Positions 37,644 through 46,876 of a stretch of 64,000 bases of DNA are shown here, one piece after another. This DNA is from Mesorhizobium loti CJ3sym. Lineage in GTDB: Bacteria; Pseudomonadota; Alphaproteobacteria; Rhizobiales; Rhizobiaceae. The DNA is taken from positions 283,365 to 347,364 of the forward strand of contig NZ_AXAL01000003.1 of NCBI RefSeq assembly GCF_000472785.1, read 5' to 3'. Within the stretch, counting starts at the first letter, position 1. Every line of letters begins with the position of its first letter. The notes beneath the pieces were generated by a model, which worked only from the letters and a program-made list of their open reading frames with translations, made no database searches and was not told the DNA's origin. A program made the translations under genes and the position numbers.

Positions 37644-38903
37644 CTACTGAAGCTTGGTCTGCAGCGCGTTGACGTCGTCGGTGGTCATCTCACCGTCGGT
37701 CGTCACCTTGCCGTCGACGATCTTCCACAGCCGGAACGGACCGGTGATGTCGCCATATTTGTCGAAGGCGACCGGGCCGATGACGCCTTCATAGCGGATC
37801 GGCTTGCCGTCCTTGATCAGGCCGAGCGCCTTGGCGAACTCGTCCTTGCCGGCAAAGATCGGCGTGCCGGCCGGATCGACCGCCTTATACATCGCATCCT
37901 TGATCTTGGCCGGATCCTCGGAGCCGGCAATGGCGATGGCCAGACCAACAATCGCACCGGCATCATAGGAACGGTCAGCTGCCGGATTGGACGGCTCGAT
38001 GCCGGAGAATTCCTTGTAGTTCTTCATGAAGTAGTCGGTCGAGGCGGTCGGACTGGTGCCCGACGAGGTGCCGTAGGCTTCTTTCAGATAATCGGCGCCG
38101 ACGGACTCGATGAAATCAGGGCTGTTCATGCCGTCATTGAGCAGGAATTTCTGCACGCCGCCCTGCGAAATCCAGGTGCGGGCAACGGTTGCGCCGTCGA
38201 CCGGCGTGCTGACGAGATACAGGCCATCCGGTTCGCCTGCCATCGCCGCCGTGACTTCGGAGGCATAGCTCGACTGCTTTTCATTGTAGGGCGTGTCGGA
38301 GACAATGGTGCCGCCGAGCGCTTTATAGGCGCGCGAGAATTCGGCCACCATATTGACGCCGAAATCATTGTTGACGTGAATGATCGACAACTTCTTGAAG
38401 CCCTTGTCGATTGCATATTTGGCGGCGGCGACGCCCTGCAGGGCATCGGAGGTGATGGTGCGGAAGAAGATGCCGTTGGTCTTGCCGTCGCGGCCAAGCG
38501 CGGTCAGTGTCGGCGACGAAGAGGCCGGCGAGACCTGGACGATTTTGGCCGGGGCGGTGACCGAGGTCAGGATCGGGATCGAGACCGAGGAGATGATGCC
38601 GCCGATGATCACCGGCACTTTCTTGACCTGAACCAGCTGGGTCGCGGCATCGACGGCGATGTTGCCCTGGCTCTGGCTGTCGCGCGTATCGGTCGCCAGA
38701 TCGCAGCCGCGCACGCCGCCAGCGGCGTTGATGTCGCGGAAGGCCATCTCGACCGACTTGGCGCCGGCCTGGCCGTATTCGCCGGCCGGACCGGTCAGTT
38801 CCATGACGAGGCCGACGGTGATCTTGCAATCGGCGGCCTGCGCCGCACCGGCCATCGTGACGAGGGCAAGCGCTGTGGTGAGTTGGAGTATCGTCTTTGT
38901 CAT
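37644..38903 (-). CDS. LivK-type ABC transporter substrate-binding protein
   Basis: The 419-residue protein has a Sec signal peptide (cleavage after AQA near residue 23) and the Peripla_BP_6 opening CKITVGLVMELTGPAGEYGQAGAKSVEMAF, with Cys25 and Cys67 (RGCDLATD) able to form a disulphide. It starts at ATG 38903 behind GGGGAACA. No permease genes follow; the matching LivGFHM-type subunits are encoded on the other strand from 42120, so this is the binding protein of a split transporter locus. The 205-base gap to the right end of the oxidase gene shows no convincing element. Confidence 0.9.
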   Translation of the reverse strand: MTKTILQLTTALALVTMAGAAQAADCKITVGLVMELTGPAGEYGQAGAKSVEMAFRDINAAGGVRGCDLATDTRDSQSQGNIAVDAATQLVQVKKVPVIIGGIISSVSIPILTSVTAPAKIVQVSPASSSPTLTALGRDGKTNGIFFRTITSDALQGVAAAKYAIDKGFKKLSIIHVNNDFGVNMVAEFSRAYKALGGTIVSDTPYNEKQSSYASEVTAAMAGEPDGLYLVSTPVDGATVARTWISQGGVQKFLLNDGMNSPDFIESVGADYLKEAYGTSSGTSPTASTDYFMKNYKEFSGIEPSNPAADRSYDAGAIVGLAIAIAGSEDPAKIKDAMYKAVDPAGTPIFAGKDEFAKALGLIKDGKPIRYEGVIGPVAFDKYGDITGPFRLWKIVDGKVTTDGEMTTDDVNALQTKLQ

Positions 38904-38952
38904 TGTTGTTCCCCTTTCGTTACTCGACTCTAATTTGATCTCTGGAGCCTGC

Positions 38953-39375
38953 TCAGCGTTCCGGCATCTGCAGCCAGGTTTCATGCAGATGTCGCCATTC
39001 GACGCCGTTGGGCGCCGATGAACTGGTGGTGAAGACAGCACTCGACTGGCGGCGGCTGTGCTTGCCGCCGCGCAGCTGTGCCTCGACGTAGAAGACGACG
39101 ATCGTGTCGGCGCTTTGCCAACCGGGGCGGATGTCCTCGATCGAGATGGTAAAGCCGTCATCGCAGGAGGCCCGGCTTGTGCGGACATGGTCGACGACTG
39201 CGGAGCGATCCAGCACCTGGCCGTCCGGCGTGACCATGCCGAGGCCTTCGCCCATGACATGCTCGAAACGGTCGAAATCCACCGTGTCGGCACGCGCGGG
39301 GACAAACCAGTCGACGAAGAAGCGATGCAGGTCGATGACCTCGGCGCTGGCACGCGAAAACAGCTCGCCGCTCAT
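38953..39375 (-). CDS. SnoaL/NTF2-like protein
   Basis: The 140-residue protein has the cone-like alpha+beta pattern of the NTF2 superfamily: an N-terminal helix with FFVDWFVPARADTVDFDRFEHVM, then DGQVLDRSAVVDHV, and C-terminal strands ending WRHLHETWLQMPER. Many such proteins act as small isomerases or accessory domains, and no catalytic set can be asserted. Its ATG overlaps the stop of the aldo/keto reductase gene (ATGA). Confidence 0.75.
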   Translation of the reverse strand: MSGELFSRASAEVIDLHRFFVDWFVPARADTVDFDRFEHVMGEGLGMVTPDGQVLDRSAVVDHVRTSRASCDDGFTISIEDIRPGWQSADTIVVFYVEAQLRGGKHSRRQSSAVFTTSSSAPNGVEWRHLHETWLQMPER

Positions 39376-40427
39376 TTCTTCCCCGCGTTGAGGTTGTAAT
39401 GCATGATCGAGCCGTGGCGGCCATGGCGGTCTCGCTCCAGCGTGTAGACATCGCCCTCGAGCCCGGCGCCTTGCGCGATGACGGCGGCAATGCGCGCGCG
39501 GTCGTCAGCGTCGAGTGCGACATCCATGATCTTCGCATTGGCCAGCGCATGGGACTGGTTACGCGCACCGACGATGACGGCGGCCACCCGCGGCTGTTCG
39601 AGTACCCAGGCGCTGGCGATGGTGGCGATGTCGGCACCGTGGCGGTCACCAACGGCTTTCAATGCCCTGAGCAGTTCCTGGAACAGGTCCCAGCCGCCGA
39701 AATCATCGATGATCAGCTTGTATTTGACCAGCGAGCGGTTTTCGAGCGGCGTGGCAGGTTCGGCCGAGCCAAGCCATTTGTCGCTGAGGAAGCCGCCGGC
39801 CACTGAACCATAGCAGAGGAAGCTGACGCCATTCTGCTTTGCGAGCGCGGCAAGGCTGTTTGCGGGCCGCTGGTCGAGCACCGAATATTGCAGCTGCTGA
39901 CTGACCAGCGGAATGCCGGCGGCGAGGATTTCGGCGAGCCGCGGCGTGTCGAAATTGGTGGTGCCGAGATTGCGCACTTTGCCTTCCTGCCGAAGCTCGT
40001 TGAGCCAGCCCATCGCCTCGACATAGCGATGCTGGTCATAATCCCACCAGTGGAACTGCACCAGGTCGATCCGCTCGGTCTTCAGCCGCCGCAGCGACTG
40101 GTCGACGATGCCCCTGATATAGTCGCGGCTGATGCCGGCGAGCCGTTCGAGGTCGGGCACCAGCTTGGTGTGCACCTTCATCCTGGCGGCGACATCGAGA
40201 CCGCGCTCGCTGGCCAGCCGCAGGCGCGCGGCGCCGATCAGTTCCTCGACACCAGTATAGATATCGGCGCAATCATAGGTCCAGATGCCGGCATCGAAGG
40301 TGGCGATCAGGTCGGCCACCGCTTGGCCGCGATCGATGGCGCCGTGCCCACCTGCCAGTTGCCAGCCGCCGCGAATGACGCGCGAGATCACATAGCCGGG
40401 ACCGAGTTCGAAGGTCTTGGCGCTCAT
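39372..40427 (-). CDS. aldo/keto reductase
   Basis: The 351-residue TIM-barrel NADPH-dependent reductase has Asp52 and the tyrosine region (TYDCADIYTGVEE near 50-62), the catalytic lysine in the MKVHTKLVP segment near 84, and the C-terminal cofactor-binding stretch VAAVIVGARNQSHALAN near 285-300. The MSAKTFELGPGYVISRVIRGGWQLAGG start is typical. It overlaps the TIGR04076 gene upstream by 4 bases. Substrate unknown; the operon around it (DUF3830, TIGR04076, SnoaL-like, binding protein) suggests a small carbonyl compound taken up by this locus. Confidence 0.88.
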   Translation of the reverse strand: MSAKTFELGPGYVISRVIRGGWQLAGGHGAIDRGQAVADLIATFDAGIWTYDCADIYTGVEELIGAARLRLASERGLDVAARMKVHTKLVPDLERLAGISRDYIRGIVDQSLRRLKTERIDLVQFHWWDYDQHRYVEAMGWLNELRQEGKVRNLGTTNFDTPRLAEILAAGIPLVSQQLQYSVLDQRPANSLAALAKQNGVSFLCYGSVAGGFLSDKWLGSAEPATPLENRSLVKYKLIIDDFGGWDLFQELLRALKAVGDRHGADIATIASAWVLEQPRVAAVIVGARNQSHALANAKIMDVALDADDRARIAAVIAQGAGLEGDVYTLERDRHGRHGSIMHYNLNAGKK

Positions 40428-40777
40428 GTCTGGTCGTTCTCCTTCGGCAGCGGCACGGCCGTGGTTTCGGCATGGCTGAACCGCCGCTTGGCCAGCCTGA
40501 CGATGCGGAGCCGGCTGGCGCAATTGGGATCGGGACAGGCGATCTCGGCGTCCGAGGTCATCCAGTCATTGCGGTCGGTCGGGCGCTGCTTTGCCGCGAG
40601 AAACGGCAATACGGAGGCCAGCGAATAGATCGAAAAACTCTGCCCCGCCGGCATCGACAGCATCTCGCCCTTGAGTTCGAAATAGTCGCCTGATTTGGCG
40701 CCGCAATAGATGGGCTTGCCCTCGGGGATAACCGCCTCGACGCGAAGATCGAAAAGATCGAAACTGTCGTCAGCCAT
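40424..40777 (-). CDS. TIGR04076-family protein
   Basis: The 117-residue protein shows the TIGR04076 pattern: a short strand LRVEAVIPEGKPIYCGAKSGDYFEL, an SIYSLASVLPFL helix where family members place their conserved aromatic segment, and the C-terminal CPDPNC motif near residues 86-91. No biochemical role is established for the family to my knowledge. The start at 40777 overlaps the DUF3830 gene by 8 bases. Longer in-frame extension upstream is shadow coding. Confidence 0.7.
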   Translation of the reverse strand: MADDSFDLFDLRVEAVIPEGKPIYCGAKSGDYFELKGEMLSMPAGQSFSIYSLASVLPFLAAKQRPTDRNDWMTSDAEIACPDPNCASRLRIVRLAKRRFSHAETTAVPLPKENDQT

Positions 40778-41267
40778 TCGAGGCCTCCACCAGGCTGAAA
40801 GTGATGTCGCAGGCGCCGTTGCGGCGGATGATCCCGCATGCGGCGGCGAACTGGTCGCGCTGATCGGCCCGCACCTGCGCCACGACGCTACCGGCCAGCC
40901 AACCGATCGGAAACAGCAAGCGCGCCCCCTGCCCGTAATAGAGACCGATATCGAAGATGGCGGTAGGATTGCCGCCCCACATACGCGGCGGCACGTAGGA
41001 CAGCACGATGTCACCCGGCTGCGGCGTCAATGTCGCGTTCTCCGCCGGCAAGGGCTTGGCATAGGCCTGGCCCTCGAGATCAGCCGATGGAACCGGACAA
41101 GAAATTTCCGGGCCTGTCCACATCGCATGAATGCCCGGAACGACGCGTGGCGTGGCGAGATACGCCTGGAGAAACGCCGCGTTTTCCGGCGCCTTCTCGG
41201 GCCGCAGCAGGGCTGTCACGGAAAGCTTCGAGCGTGGCTCGGTGATCCTGATGGCTGGCTTGGTCAT
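40770..41267 (-). CDS. DUF3830-family, cyclophilin-like protein
   Basis: The 165-residue protein has the DUF3830 pattern: APENAAFLQAYLATPRVVPGIHAMWTGPEISCP near 26-58, then PGDIVLSYVPPRMWGG near 83-98 and FDIGLYYGQGARLLFPIGWLAGSVVAQV near 103-130. The family adopts a cyclophilin-like barrel and often sits beside amino-acid or purine-related transporters; the reaction is unknown. It lies directly after the GntR gene with a 4-base overlap. Confidence 0.75.
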   Translation of the reverse strand: MTKPAIRITEPRSKLSVTALLRPEKAPENAAFLQAYLATPRVVPGIHAMWTGPEISCPVPSADLEGQAYAKPLPAENATLTPQPGDIVLSYVPPRMWGGNPTAIFDIGLYYGQGARLLFPIGWLAGSVVAQVRADQRDQFAAACGIIRRNGACDITFSLVEASNG

Positions 41268-41995
41268 GTCGGGTCTTTCCCAGCCGATTGCAGCTTGTCG
41301 CGCAGGAAAGCAAAGGGCCGGCTGATATCGGCCACCAGCGCTTCGCGCGCCGCTTGCGCATCCTGCTTAGCGAGAGCCGCGACGATGCTGCGGTGATAGT
41401 GCGCGGTGTCGACCTCGCCGGCTTCGGAAAAGGCGTAGATGGCGACGCGGATGCAAGGTCCCGATTGCAGCCACAGGCTCTCGATCATCGGGATCAGCAC
41501 GGCCGACCCGCAGCAGCGGTAGATCTCGAAATGGAAGCTCTGGTTGAGTGTCGCTTCGCGGTCGATATCCTTCTTGTGCTTCAGCGCCCGCATCTCATCC
41601 CACTCGCCGAGCATGGCTTCGATCGAAGCGATCTGGCGCGGGCTCATTCGCGTGGCGGCAAGCGCAATCGCTTCGCCTTCGATGAGTGAACGGGCGCGCA
41701 AAAGATCGTCGATACGCTCCAGCGTGATCGGCGGCACGCGCACCGAGCGGTTGGGCAGCGCCTCCAGCGCCTTTTCCGTGATCAGCCGGCCGAGTGCTTC
41801 GCGCACCGGCATGGTCGAGGTGACCAGCGCATCGGCCAAGCCGCGGATAGTCAGCATCTGGTTCGGCTCGAACAGGCCGCCGATCAGGGCCCGGCGCAAT
41901 TCGGAATAGACGCGATCCTGTACGGTCTCGCGGCCGACCGGCGTAAGCTGGGCTGCGATCGTTTCGTTGTTCTTTTCGATGGCAGCCTTCTGCAT
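41264..41995 (-). CDS. GntR-family (FCD) transcriptional regulator
   Basis: The 243-residue protein has a winged HTH at about 20-85 (VQDRVYSELRRALIGGLFEPNQMLTIRGLADALVTSTMPVREALGRLITEKALEALPNRSVRV) and an FCD domain with metal-ligand histidines (NQSFHFEIYRCCG near 153, AHYHRSIV near 205). It is the first gene of the leftward operon and is divergent from the LivGFHM-type operon; a palindromic operator lies between them. The ATG at 41995 was preferred over one 25 codons upstream inside the operator region. Confidence 0.9.
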   Translation of the reverse strand: MQKAAIEKNNETIAAQLTPVGRETVQDRVYSELRRALIGGLFEPNQMLTIRGLADALVTSTMPVREALGRLITEKALEALPNRSVRVPPITLERIDDLLRARSLIEGEAIALAATRMSPRQIASIEAMLGEWDEMRALKHKKDIDREATLNQSFHFEIYRCCGSAVLIPMIESLWLQSGPCIRVAIYAFSEAGEVDTAHYHRSIVAALAKQDAQAAREALVADISRPFAFLRDKLQSAGKDPT

Positions 41996-42047
41996 TCCCG
42001 GCTTTTGCCCCGTTTTCGGCTTGCGGATGAAATTAAAGCCGAATAGC

Positions 42048-42071
42048 GTGATCAAAGCAAGTGTGATCACA
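42048..42071. promoter_or_regulatory. TGTGATCACA operator in the divergent promoter
   Basis: A perfect 10-bp palindrome TGTGATCACA at 42062-42071 is preceded by a second copy of its core, GTGATCA, at 42048-42054. It lies between the divergent GntR and LivG-type genes, in the place expected for the GntR dimer to control both operons. Confidence 0.65.
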
Positions 42072-42119
42072 AATCAAAAATCAGGAGGCGGCGACGACCG
42101 TCTTCGGCCAGAGGGTTTG

Positions 42120-42920
42120 ATGAGCGAGGCAGCTGAACGGCAGGGTAAGGAGACCCGTGCGCCGGTTCTGACGGCAAAGAATGTCGTCAGGCGGTTCGGC
42201 GGCCTTGTCGCCGTCAATGACGTCTCGTTTGACGTCAAAGCGGGCGAAATCCTCGGCCTGATCGGACCCAATGGCGCCGGCAAGACGACCATGTTCGACC
42301 TGCTCGCCGGCAGCATTTTGCCGACCAGTGGCGATATCTTTCTCAACGGCACGCGCGTCTCCGGAGAAGCCGCGCATCTGCGCATCGGTCGCGGCCTTGG
42401 CCGCACCTTCCAGATCCCGCGCCCGCTGCCCAATCTGACGCTGATCGAAAACATCATGCTGGCGGCACAGGGCCAGGCCGGCGAAAAATTGCTCGCCAAT
42501 TTCGTCACGCCGTGGCGGGTGGCGGCGCAGGAAAAAGTGGCCAGGGCAAAGGCGCTCGACCTTCTGGAACTCGTCACCCTCACCCACCTCGCGGAAGAGC
42601 CAGCGCGCGTGCTTTCCGGCGGCCAGCGCAAGCTGCTCGAGCTTGCCCGCGTCATGATGGCGGACCCAGCGATCATCCTGCTCGACGAGCCGGCGGCCGG
42701 CGTCAACGCGACGCTGCTCGAAGTCATCATCGACCGTATCCGCGACATCAACGCGCGCGGCATCACCTTCCTCTTGATCGAGCACAATATCGACATGGTG
42801 ACGCGGCTCTGCCACCGCGTTCTCGTCATGGCGAGCGGCCAATTGCTCAGCGAAGGCACGGCGGAAGAGGTCGCCCGCGACCCGCGCGTCATCGAGGCCT
42901 ATCTCGGAGGCGCTGCATGA
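42120..42920 (+). CDS. branched-chain-type ABC transporter ATP-binding protein (LivG)
   Basis: The 266-residue ATPase has Walker A GPNGAGKTT near 50-58, the LivG-specific RIGRGLGRTFQIPRPLPNLT near 85-104, signature LSGGQRKLLELARVMM near 167-182 and Walker B IILLDEPAAGVN. GAGGG lies just upstream of the ATG at 42120. It is the first gene of the rightward operon divergent from the GntR gene. Confidence 0.93.
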   Translation: MSEAAERQGKETRAPVLTAKNVVRRFGGLVAVNDVSFDVKAGEILGLIGPNGAGKTTMFDLLAGSILPTSGDIFLNGTRVSGEAAHLRIGRGLGRTFQIPRPLPNLTLIENIMLAAQGQAGEKLLANFVTPWRVAAQEKVARAKALDLLELVTLTHLAEEPARVLSGGQRKLLELARVMMADPAIILLDEPAAGVNATLLEVIIDRIRDINARGITFLLIEHNIDMVTRLCHRVLVMASGQLLSEGTAEEVARDPRVIEAYLGGAA

Positions 42921-43666
42921 GCGAGACCGTCCTCGACGTGCGCGACCTCGAAGCCGGTTATGAGCCTGGCGTGCCGATCGTGCGCGGTGCCTCGATCACG
43001 GTCAGCAAGGGCGAGATCGTCGTCGTGCTCGGCCCCAACGGCGCCGGCAAGTCGAGCTTCATCAAGGCGATCGCCGGCCTCGTCCCGATCACCGGTGGCA
43101 CGGTGTTCCTGGATGGCAAGGACATCACCGCCGCGCCCGCCCACACCATGGTGCGACTTGGGCTCGCCTTCGTGCCGCAGACGGAAAACATCTTTCCGCT
43201 GATGTCGGTCGAGGACAATCTCAAGGTTGCCTGCGGCATCCTCGAGCGGCGCGAGATTCCCGCCCGCATCGAGGAAATGTATGCGGCCTTCCCCGACCTC
43301 GTGCGCCAGCGCCGCACCGCCGCCGGCAATCTGTCGGGCGGACAACGCCAGATGCTTGCCGTCGCGCGGGCGCTGATCGTTCATCCCAAGGTGCTGGTGC
43401 TGGACGAACCGTCGGCCGGCCTGTCGCCGAAATTCGTGTCGATGGTGTTCGAGATGCTGGCCGGCATCCGCAAATCTGGCGTCACCATCCTCCTGGTCGA
43501 ACAGAACGCCAAGGCGGCACTGGCCATCGGCGACCGCGCCTATGTGCTGGTCGAGGGCAAGGACCGGCACGAGGGTGTCGCTTCCGAACTGTGGAACGAT
43601 CCGGTGGTCGCCGAACTCTATCTCGGTCAACGCCCTTCCCGCGCCGGCAAAGGAGGTGCGGCATGA
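42917..43666 (+). CDS. branched-chain-type ABC transporter ATP-binding protein (LivF)
   Basis: The 249-residue ATPase has Walker A GPNGAGKSS near 39-47, signature LSGGQRQMLAVARAL near 138-152 and Walker B VLVLDEPSAGLSP. FVPQTENIFPLMSVEDNL is typical of LivF. It overlaps LivG by ATGA and the LivH-type gene by ATGA, giving tight coupling through four transporter genes. The large open frame upstream in the same phase is shadow. Confidence 0.93.
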   Translation: MSETVLDVRDLEAGYEPGVPIVRGASITVSKGEIVVVLGPNGAGKSSFIKAIAGLVPITGGTVFLDGKDITAAPAHTMVRLGLAFVPQTENIFPLMSVEDNLKVACGILERREIPARIEEMYAAFPDLVRQRRTAAGNLSGGQRQMLAVARALIVHPKVLVLDEPSAGLSPKFVSMVFEMLAGIRKSGVTILLVEQNAKAALAIGDRAYVLVEGKDRHEGVASELWNDPVVAELYLGQRPSRAGKGGAA

Positions 43667-44571
43667 GCCTGCAATTTGTCGTCGACGGCCTGCTGACCGG
43701 CTCGATGATCGGCCTCGGCGCCATTGGCGTGACACTGACCTACTCGATCCTGCGCTTCTCCAATTTTGCCCATGGCGACTTCATGGCCTGGGGCACCTAC
43801 GCGACGCTCACCGTGGTCAGCGCCATCGGCGCGGTGTTCGGCAAGGTGGCGCCCATTGGCCCGCTGTCTTTCGGCTGGCCGCTGCTGGTTGCGCTGGTAA
43901 CCGGCATGGCCTTCACCGCCTTGCTCGCACTGCTGCTCGACAAGGTGCTGTTTTCGCGGCTGCGCTCGCAGGGGCAAGCCATCATCGTGGTGATGGCGAG
44001 TTTCGGCGCCTCGATGGCGCTGCGTAGCCTGCTCGAATTCACCTTCACCTCACGGCCGACCTATTTCAGCCGGGCGATCCAGATCGCCATGCCGGTCGGC
44101 TTCGGCATTCGCATCACGCCGGACCAGATCGCGCTTCTGCTGCTGACAGCCGTGCTCGTGCTTGGCGTGCATCTGTTGATGACGCGCACGCAGACCGGCC
44201 GTTCCATGCAGGCCTTGAGCCAGAACGCGGCACTGGCCCGCATCGCCGGCATCGACGTTGCCTCCGTGATACGCGTCACCTGGATCATCGGCGGGGCACT
44301 GGCCTGCGTCGCCGGCGTAATGATCGGCATCCTGGTGCAGATCCGCCCGTTCATGGGCTTCGACATGCTGTTGCCGATGTTTGCCGCCGCCATCCTCGGC
44401 GGCATCGGCAGCATACCGGGTGCGGTGCTCGGCGGCCTGATCATTGGCCTCGCCGAAGCTGGCGCGGTGCAGCTGATCGGCGCCGAATGGCGCGCCGCCG
44501 TCTCCTTCATCATCCTGATGGCGGTGCTGTTCGTGCGGCCGATGGGCCTTTTTGGTGTGAGGGAACGCTGA
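43663..44571 (+). CDS. branched-chain-type ABC transporter permease (LivH)
   Basis: The 302-residue membrane protein begins MSLQFVVDGLLTGSMIGLGAIGVTLTYS with FSNFAHGDFMAWGTY near 33-47, the LivH hallmark, and the cytoplasmic MQALSQNAALARIAGIDVASV loop near 185-205. An AAGGAGGTG ribosome site precedes the ATG. It overlaps LivM by TGATG. Confidence 0.92.
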   Translation: MSLQFVVDGLLTGSMIGLGAIGVTLTYSILRFSNFAHGDFMAWGTYATLTVVSAIGAVFGKVAPIGPLSFGWPLLVALVTGMAFTALLALLLDKVLFSRLRSQGQAIIVVMASFGASMALRSLLEFTFTSRPTYFSRAIQIAMPVGFGIRITPDQIALLLLTAVLVLGVHLLMTRTQTGRSMQALSQNAALARIAGIDVASVIRVTWIIGGALACVAGVMIGILVQIRPFMGFDMLLPMFAAAILGGIGSIPGAVLGGLIIGLAEAGAVQLIGAEWRAAVSFIILMAVLFVRPMGLFGVRER

Positions 44572-45551
44572 TGGACCTGCTCGGCTACGGCGCCTTCTTT
44601 CTGACCACCGCGCTGATCTTTTCCCTGGTCACGCTTGGGCTCAATCTGCAGTGGGGGCTGACCGGCCTGTTCAATGTCGGCCTCGCCGGCTTCGTCGCCA
44701 TCGGCGCCTATACATCGGCCCTGCTGACGACACCGGATGATGCCGCCAGACTTGGCGGTTTCGGCCTACCGGTCCTTGTCGGCTGGCTTGGCGCCATGGT
44801 CGTCGGCGGCATTGCCGCAGCGCTGACCGGCATGGCCACGCTGCGGCTCAGATCCGACTATCTGGCGATAACCACATTCGGCGTCGCCGTCGTCGTGCAA
44901 CTGGTCGCGCTCAACGCGCAGAAATTGACCGGCGGACCGTTCGGCATCGGCTTCATCCCGCGCCCCTTCGGCAGCCTGGCCGAGACGCCGCTGCTGTTCA
45001 ACCTGTCCAACCTTGCCGTCGTCTCGGCTGTCACGCTGATCGCCTATCTCGCTTTGGAGCATCTGTCACGCAGCCCATGGGGCCGCGTCTTGAAAGCATT
45101 GCGCGAGGATGAGCGGGCCGCGATCTCGCTCGGCAAGAGCGCGCGTTTCTACCGTGTCCAGGCCTTTGCTGTCGGTGGCGCCATCATGGCGCTGGCCGGC
45201 GCGCTGCAAGCGCATTTCACCGGCTTTATCGCACCCGACAATTATCTGCCGATCCTAACCTTTCAGGTCTGGGTGATGCTGATCGTCGGCGGCTCGGGGA
45301 GCAATCTCGGTGCCGTCGTCGGCAGCATTCTGGTGTGGGGCATATGGGCCGGATCGGGCACGCTGACCAGTGTGCTGTTTGCGCCCGAGCAGCAGGCGCG
45401 CGCCGCCTCGCTGCAGATCGTCGCCATCGGCGTCATGCTCTGCGTCATCTTGCTGATCCGTCCGAACGGGCTGTTCGGCGACAGGCCAAGGCGGCAGCGC
45501 CCGGGTAAGCGGACGAAGCCAGTCGCGGCCAAGAGCAGTTCCGGCTCATGA
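44571..45551 (+). CDS. branched-chain-type ABC transporter permease (LivM)
   Basis: The 326-residue membrane protein has LGLNLQWGLTGLFNVGLAGFVAIGAY near 23-48 and the cytoplasmic ALREDERAAISLGKSARFYRVQ loop near 178-200, both LivM features, and a basic tail (PRRQRPGKRTKP). It completes the LivGFHM set whose binding protein is probably encoded at 37644-38903. Its stop overlaps the oxidoreductase start (ATGA). Confidence 0.92.
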   Translation: MDLLGYGAFFLTTALIFSLVTLGLNLQWGLTGLFNVGLAGFVAIGAYTSALLTTPDDAARLGGFGLPVLVGWLGAMVVGGIAAALTGMATLRLRSDYLAITTFGVAVVVQLVALNAQKLTGGPFGIGFIPRPFGSLAETPLLFNLSNLAVVSAVTLIAYLALEHLSRSPWGRVLKALREDERAAISLGKSARFYRVQAFAVGGAIMALAGALQAHFTGFIAPDNYLPILTFQVWVMLIVGGSGSNLGAVVGSILVWGIWAGSGTLTSVLFAPEQQARAASLQIVAIGVMLCVILLIRPNGLFGDRPRRQRPGKRTKPVAAKSSSGS

Positions 45552-46852
45552 CCGCTGAGATCCGGCAGGAGGCGCACGGCGCGTCACTCTGGCATGCCGT
45601 CAGCCGCAACCGCCGCAACCGGCCGGCATTGCATGGCCAGCTCGACGCGGACCTTGCGATTGTCGGCGGCGGCTTCTCCGGTCTTTCAACTGCCCTGCAC
45701 GCTGCCGAGAGAGGGCTTCGCGTCGTCGTTCTCGAAGCGGAAATCATCGCCTGGGGAGCGACCGGCCGGAATGCTGGTTTCGTCGTGCCGAACTTCGCCA
45801 AGATGGACCCGGACGGCATCCTTGCGCATCTCGGACCGGAGCGCGGCGAGAGACTGATCGATTTCGCCGCCGGCAGCGCCGATCTGGTCTTCGGCTTGAT
45901 CAGCCGGCACGGCATCGACTGCGACGCGCTGCAGAATGGATGGATCCAGCCGGCGCATTCGCCTGCCGCATTCGAGAAGGTCAAATCGCGGGCCGGACAA
46001 TGGGTGCGGCGCGGCCGGCCAGCCGTTGTTTTGGACCGGCAGGAAATCGAAGGGCTGACGGGCGTTCGCGGCTATGTCGGCGGTTGGATGGATCGTTCGG
46101 GTGGCGTACTCAATCCGGTCGCCTACGCGCACGGGCTGGCCGATGCGGCGGAGAAGGCTGGCGCTGAGATTTTCGAGCGCACACCGGTCACCTCCGTCGA
46201 TCGTGTGGCCGATGGCTGGACGCTGAAAACGCCCTCAGGCTCGATGCGTGCCGGCAAGGTGCTGATCGCCACCAACGCCTATAGCGGGTCGCTCAATCCG
46301 CTGCTGCAGCGAACCTATATTCCCCTGAAGGTCTTCCAGATCGCGACCGAGCCGCTGCCGCGCGAGATCCGCACGCGGCTGCTCCCCGGCGGGCAAGGCG
46401 CCGGCGACACCAGGCGCAATCTCTTCACCTTCCGCTTCGATGCCGACAACCGGCTGATCAGCGGCGGCATGCATATTCTTGGCGCCGGTGCCGATACGCG
46501 CGTGCCGCAAACAATCTGGCGACGGCTCGCCCGGCATCTCGACCTGCCTGCCTTGCCGCAGCTTGCTTACAGCTGGTCGGGGATGGCCGCGGTCGAACCA
46601 GATTTCCTGCCGCACGTTCTGGACCTTGGGCCTGGACTGATCGCCGGCCGCGCCTGCAATGGGCGCGGCATTGCCATGACGACGGCGATGGGCAAGGTGC
46701 TGGGCGACTGGGCTGGAGGGACCGAGGCGCGTGATTTGCCGCTGCCGTTCGGGCTGCCGGCGCCGATCCCCTTCCACGCTTTGCTGCGGCATGCGCCCAA
46801 CATGCTGCTCGGCTGGAGCATGCTGCGCGACCGGCTGGACGAGGCCAGATAG
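45548..46852 (+). CDS. FAD-dependent amine/amino-acid oxidoreductase (DAO family)
   Basis: The 434-residue flavoprotein has the dinucleotide motif IVGGGFSGLSTAL at 38-50, the ATGRNAGFVVPNF segment near 73-85 typical of the PuuB/OrdL (gamma-glutamylputrescine oxidase-like) branch, and the C-terminal FAD contact CNGRGIAMTTAMGK. It is the last gene of the LivGFHM operon (ATGA overlap), so its substrate is probably the amine or amino acid imported by that system. It is convergent with the GntR gene at 46877. Confidence 0.88.
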   Translation: MTAEIRQEAHGASLWHAVSRNRRNRPALHGQLDADLAIVGGGFSGLSTALHAAERGLRVVVLEAEIIAWGATGRNAGFVVPNFAKMDPDGILAHLGPERGERLIDFAAGSADLVFGLISRHGIDCDALQNGWIQPAHSPAAFEKVKSRAGQWVRRGRPAVVLDRQEIEGLTGVRGYVGGWMDRSGGVLNPVAYAHGLADAAEKAGAEIFERTPVTSVDRVADGWTLKTPSGSMRAGKVLIATNAYSGSLNPLLQRTYIPLKVFQIATEPLPREIRTRLLPGGQGAGDTRRNLFTFRFDADNRLISGGMHILGAGADTRVPQTIWRRLARHLDLPALPQLAYSWSGMAAVEPDFLPHVLDLGPGLIAGRACNGRGIAMTTAMGKVLGDWAGGTEARDLPLPFGLPAPIPFHALLRHAPNMLLGWSMLRDRLDEAR

Positions 46853-46876
46853 GGCGGTCGCGTCTCGCCGCGCGGA

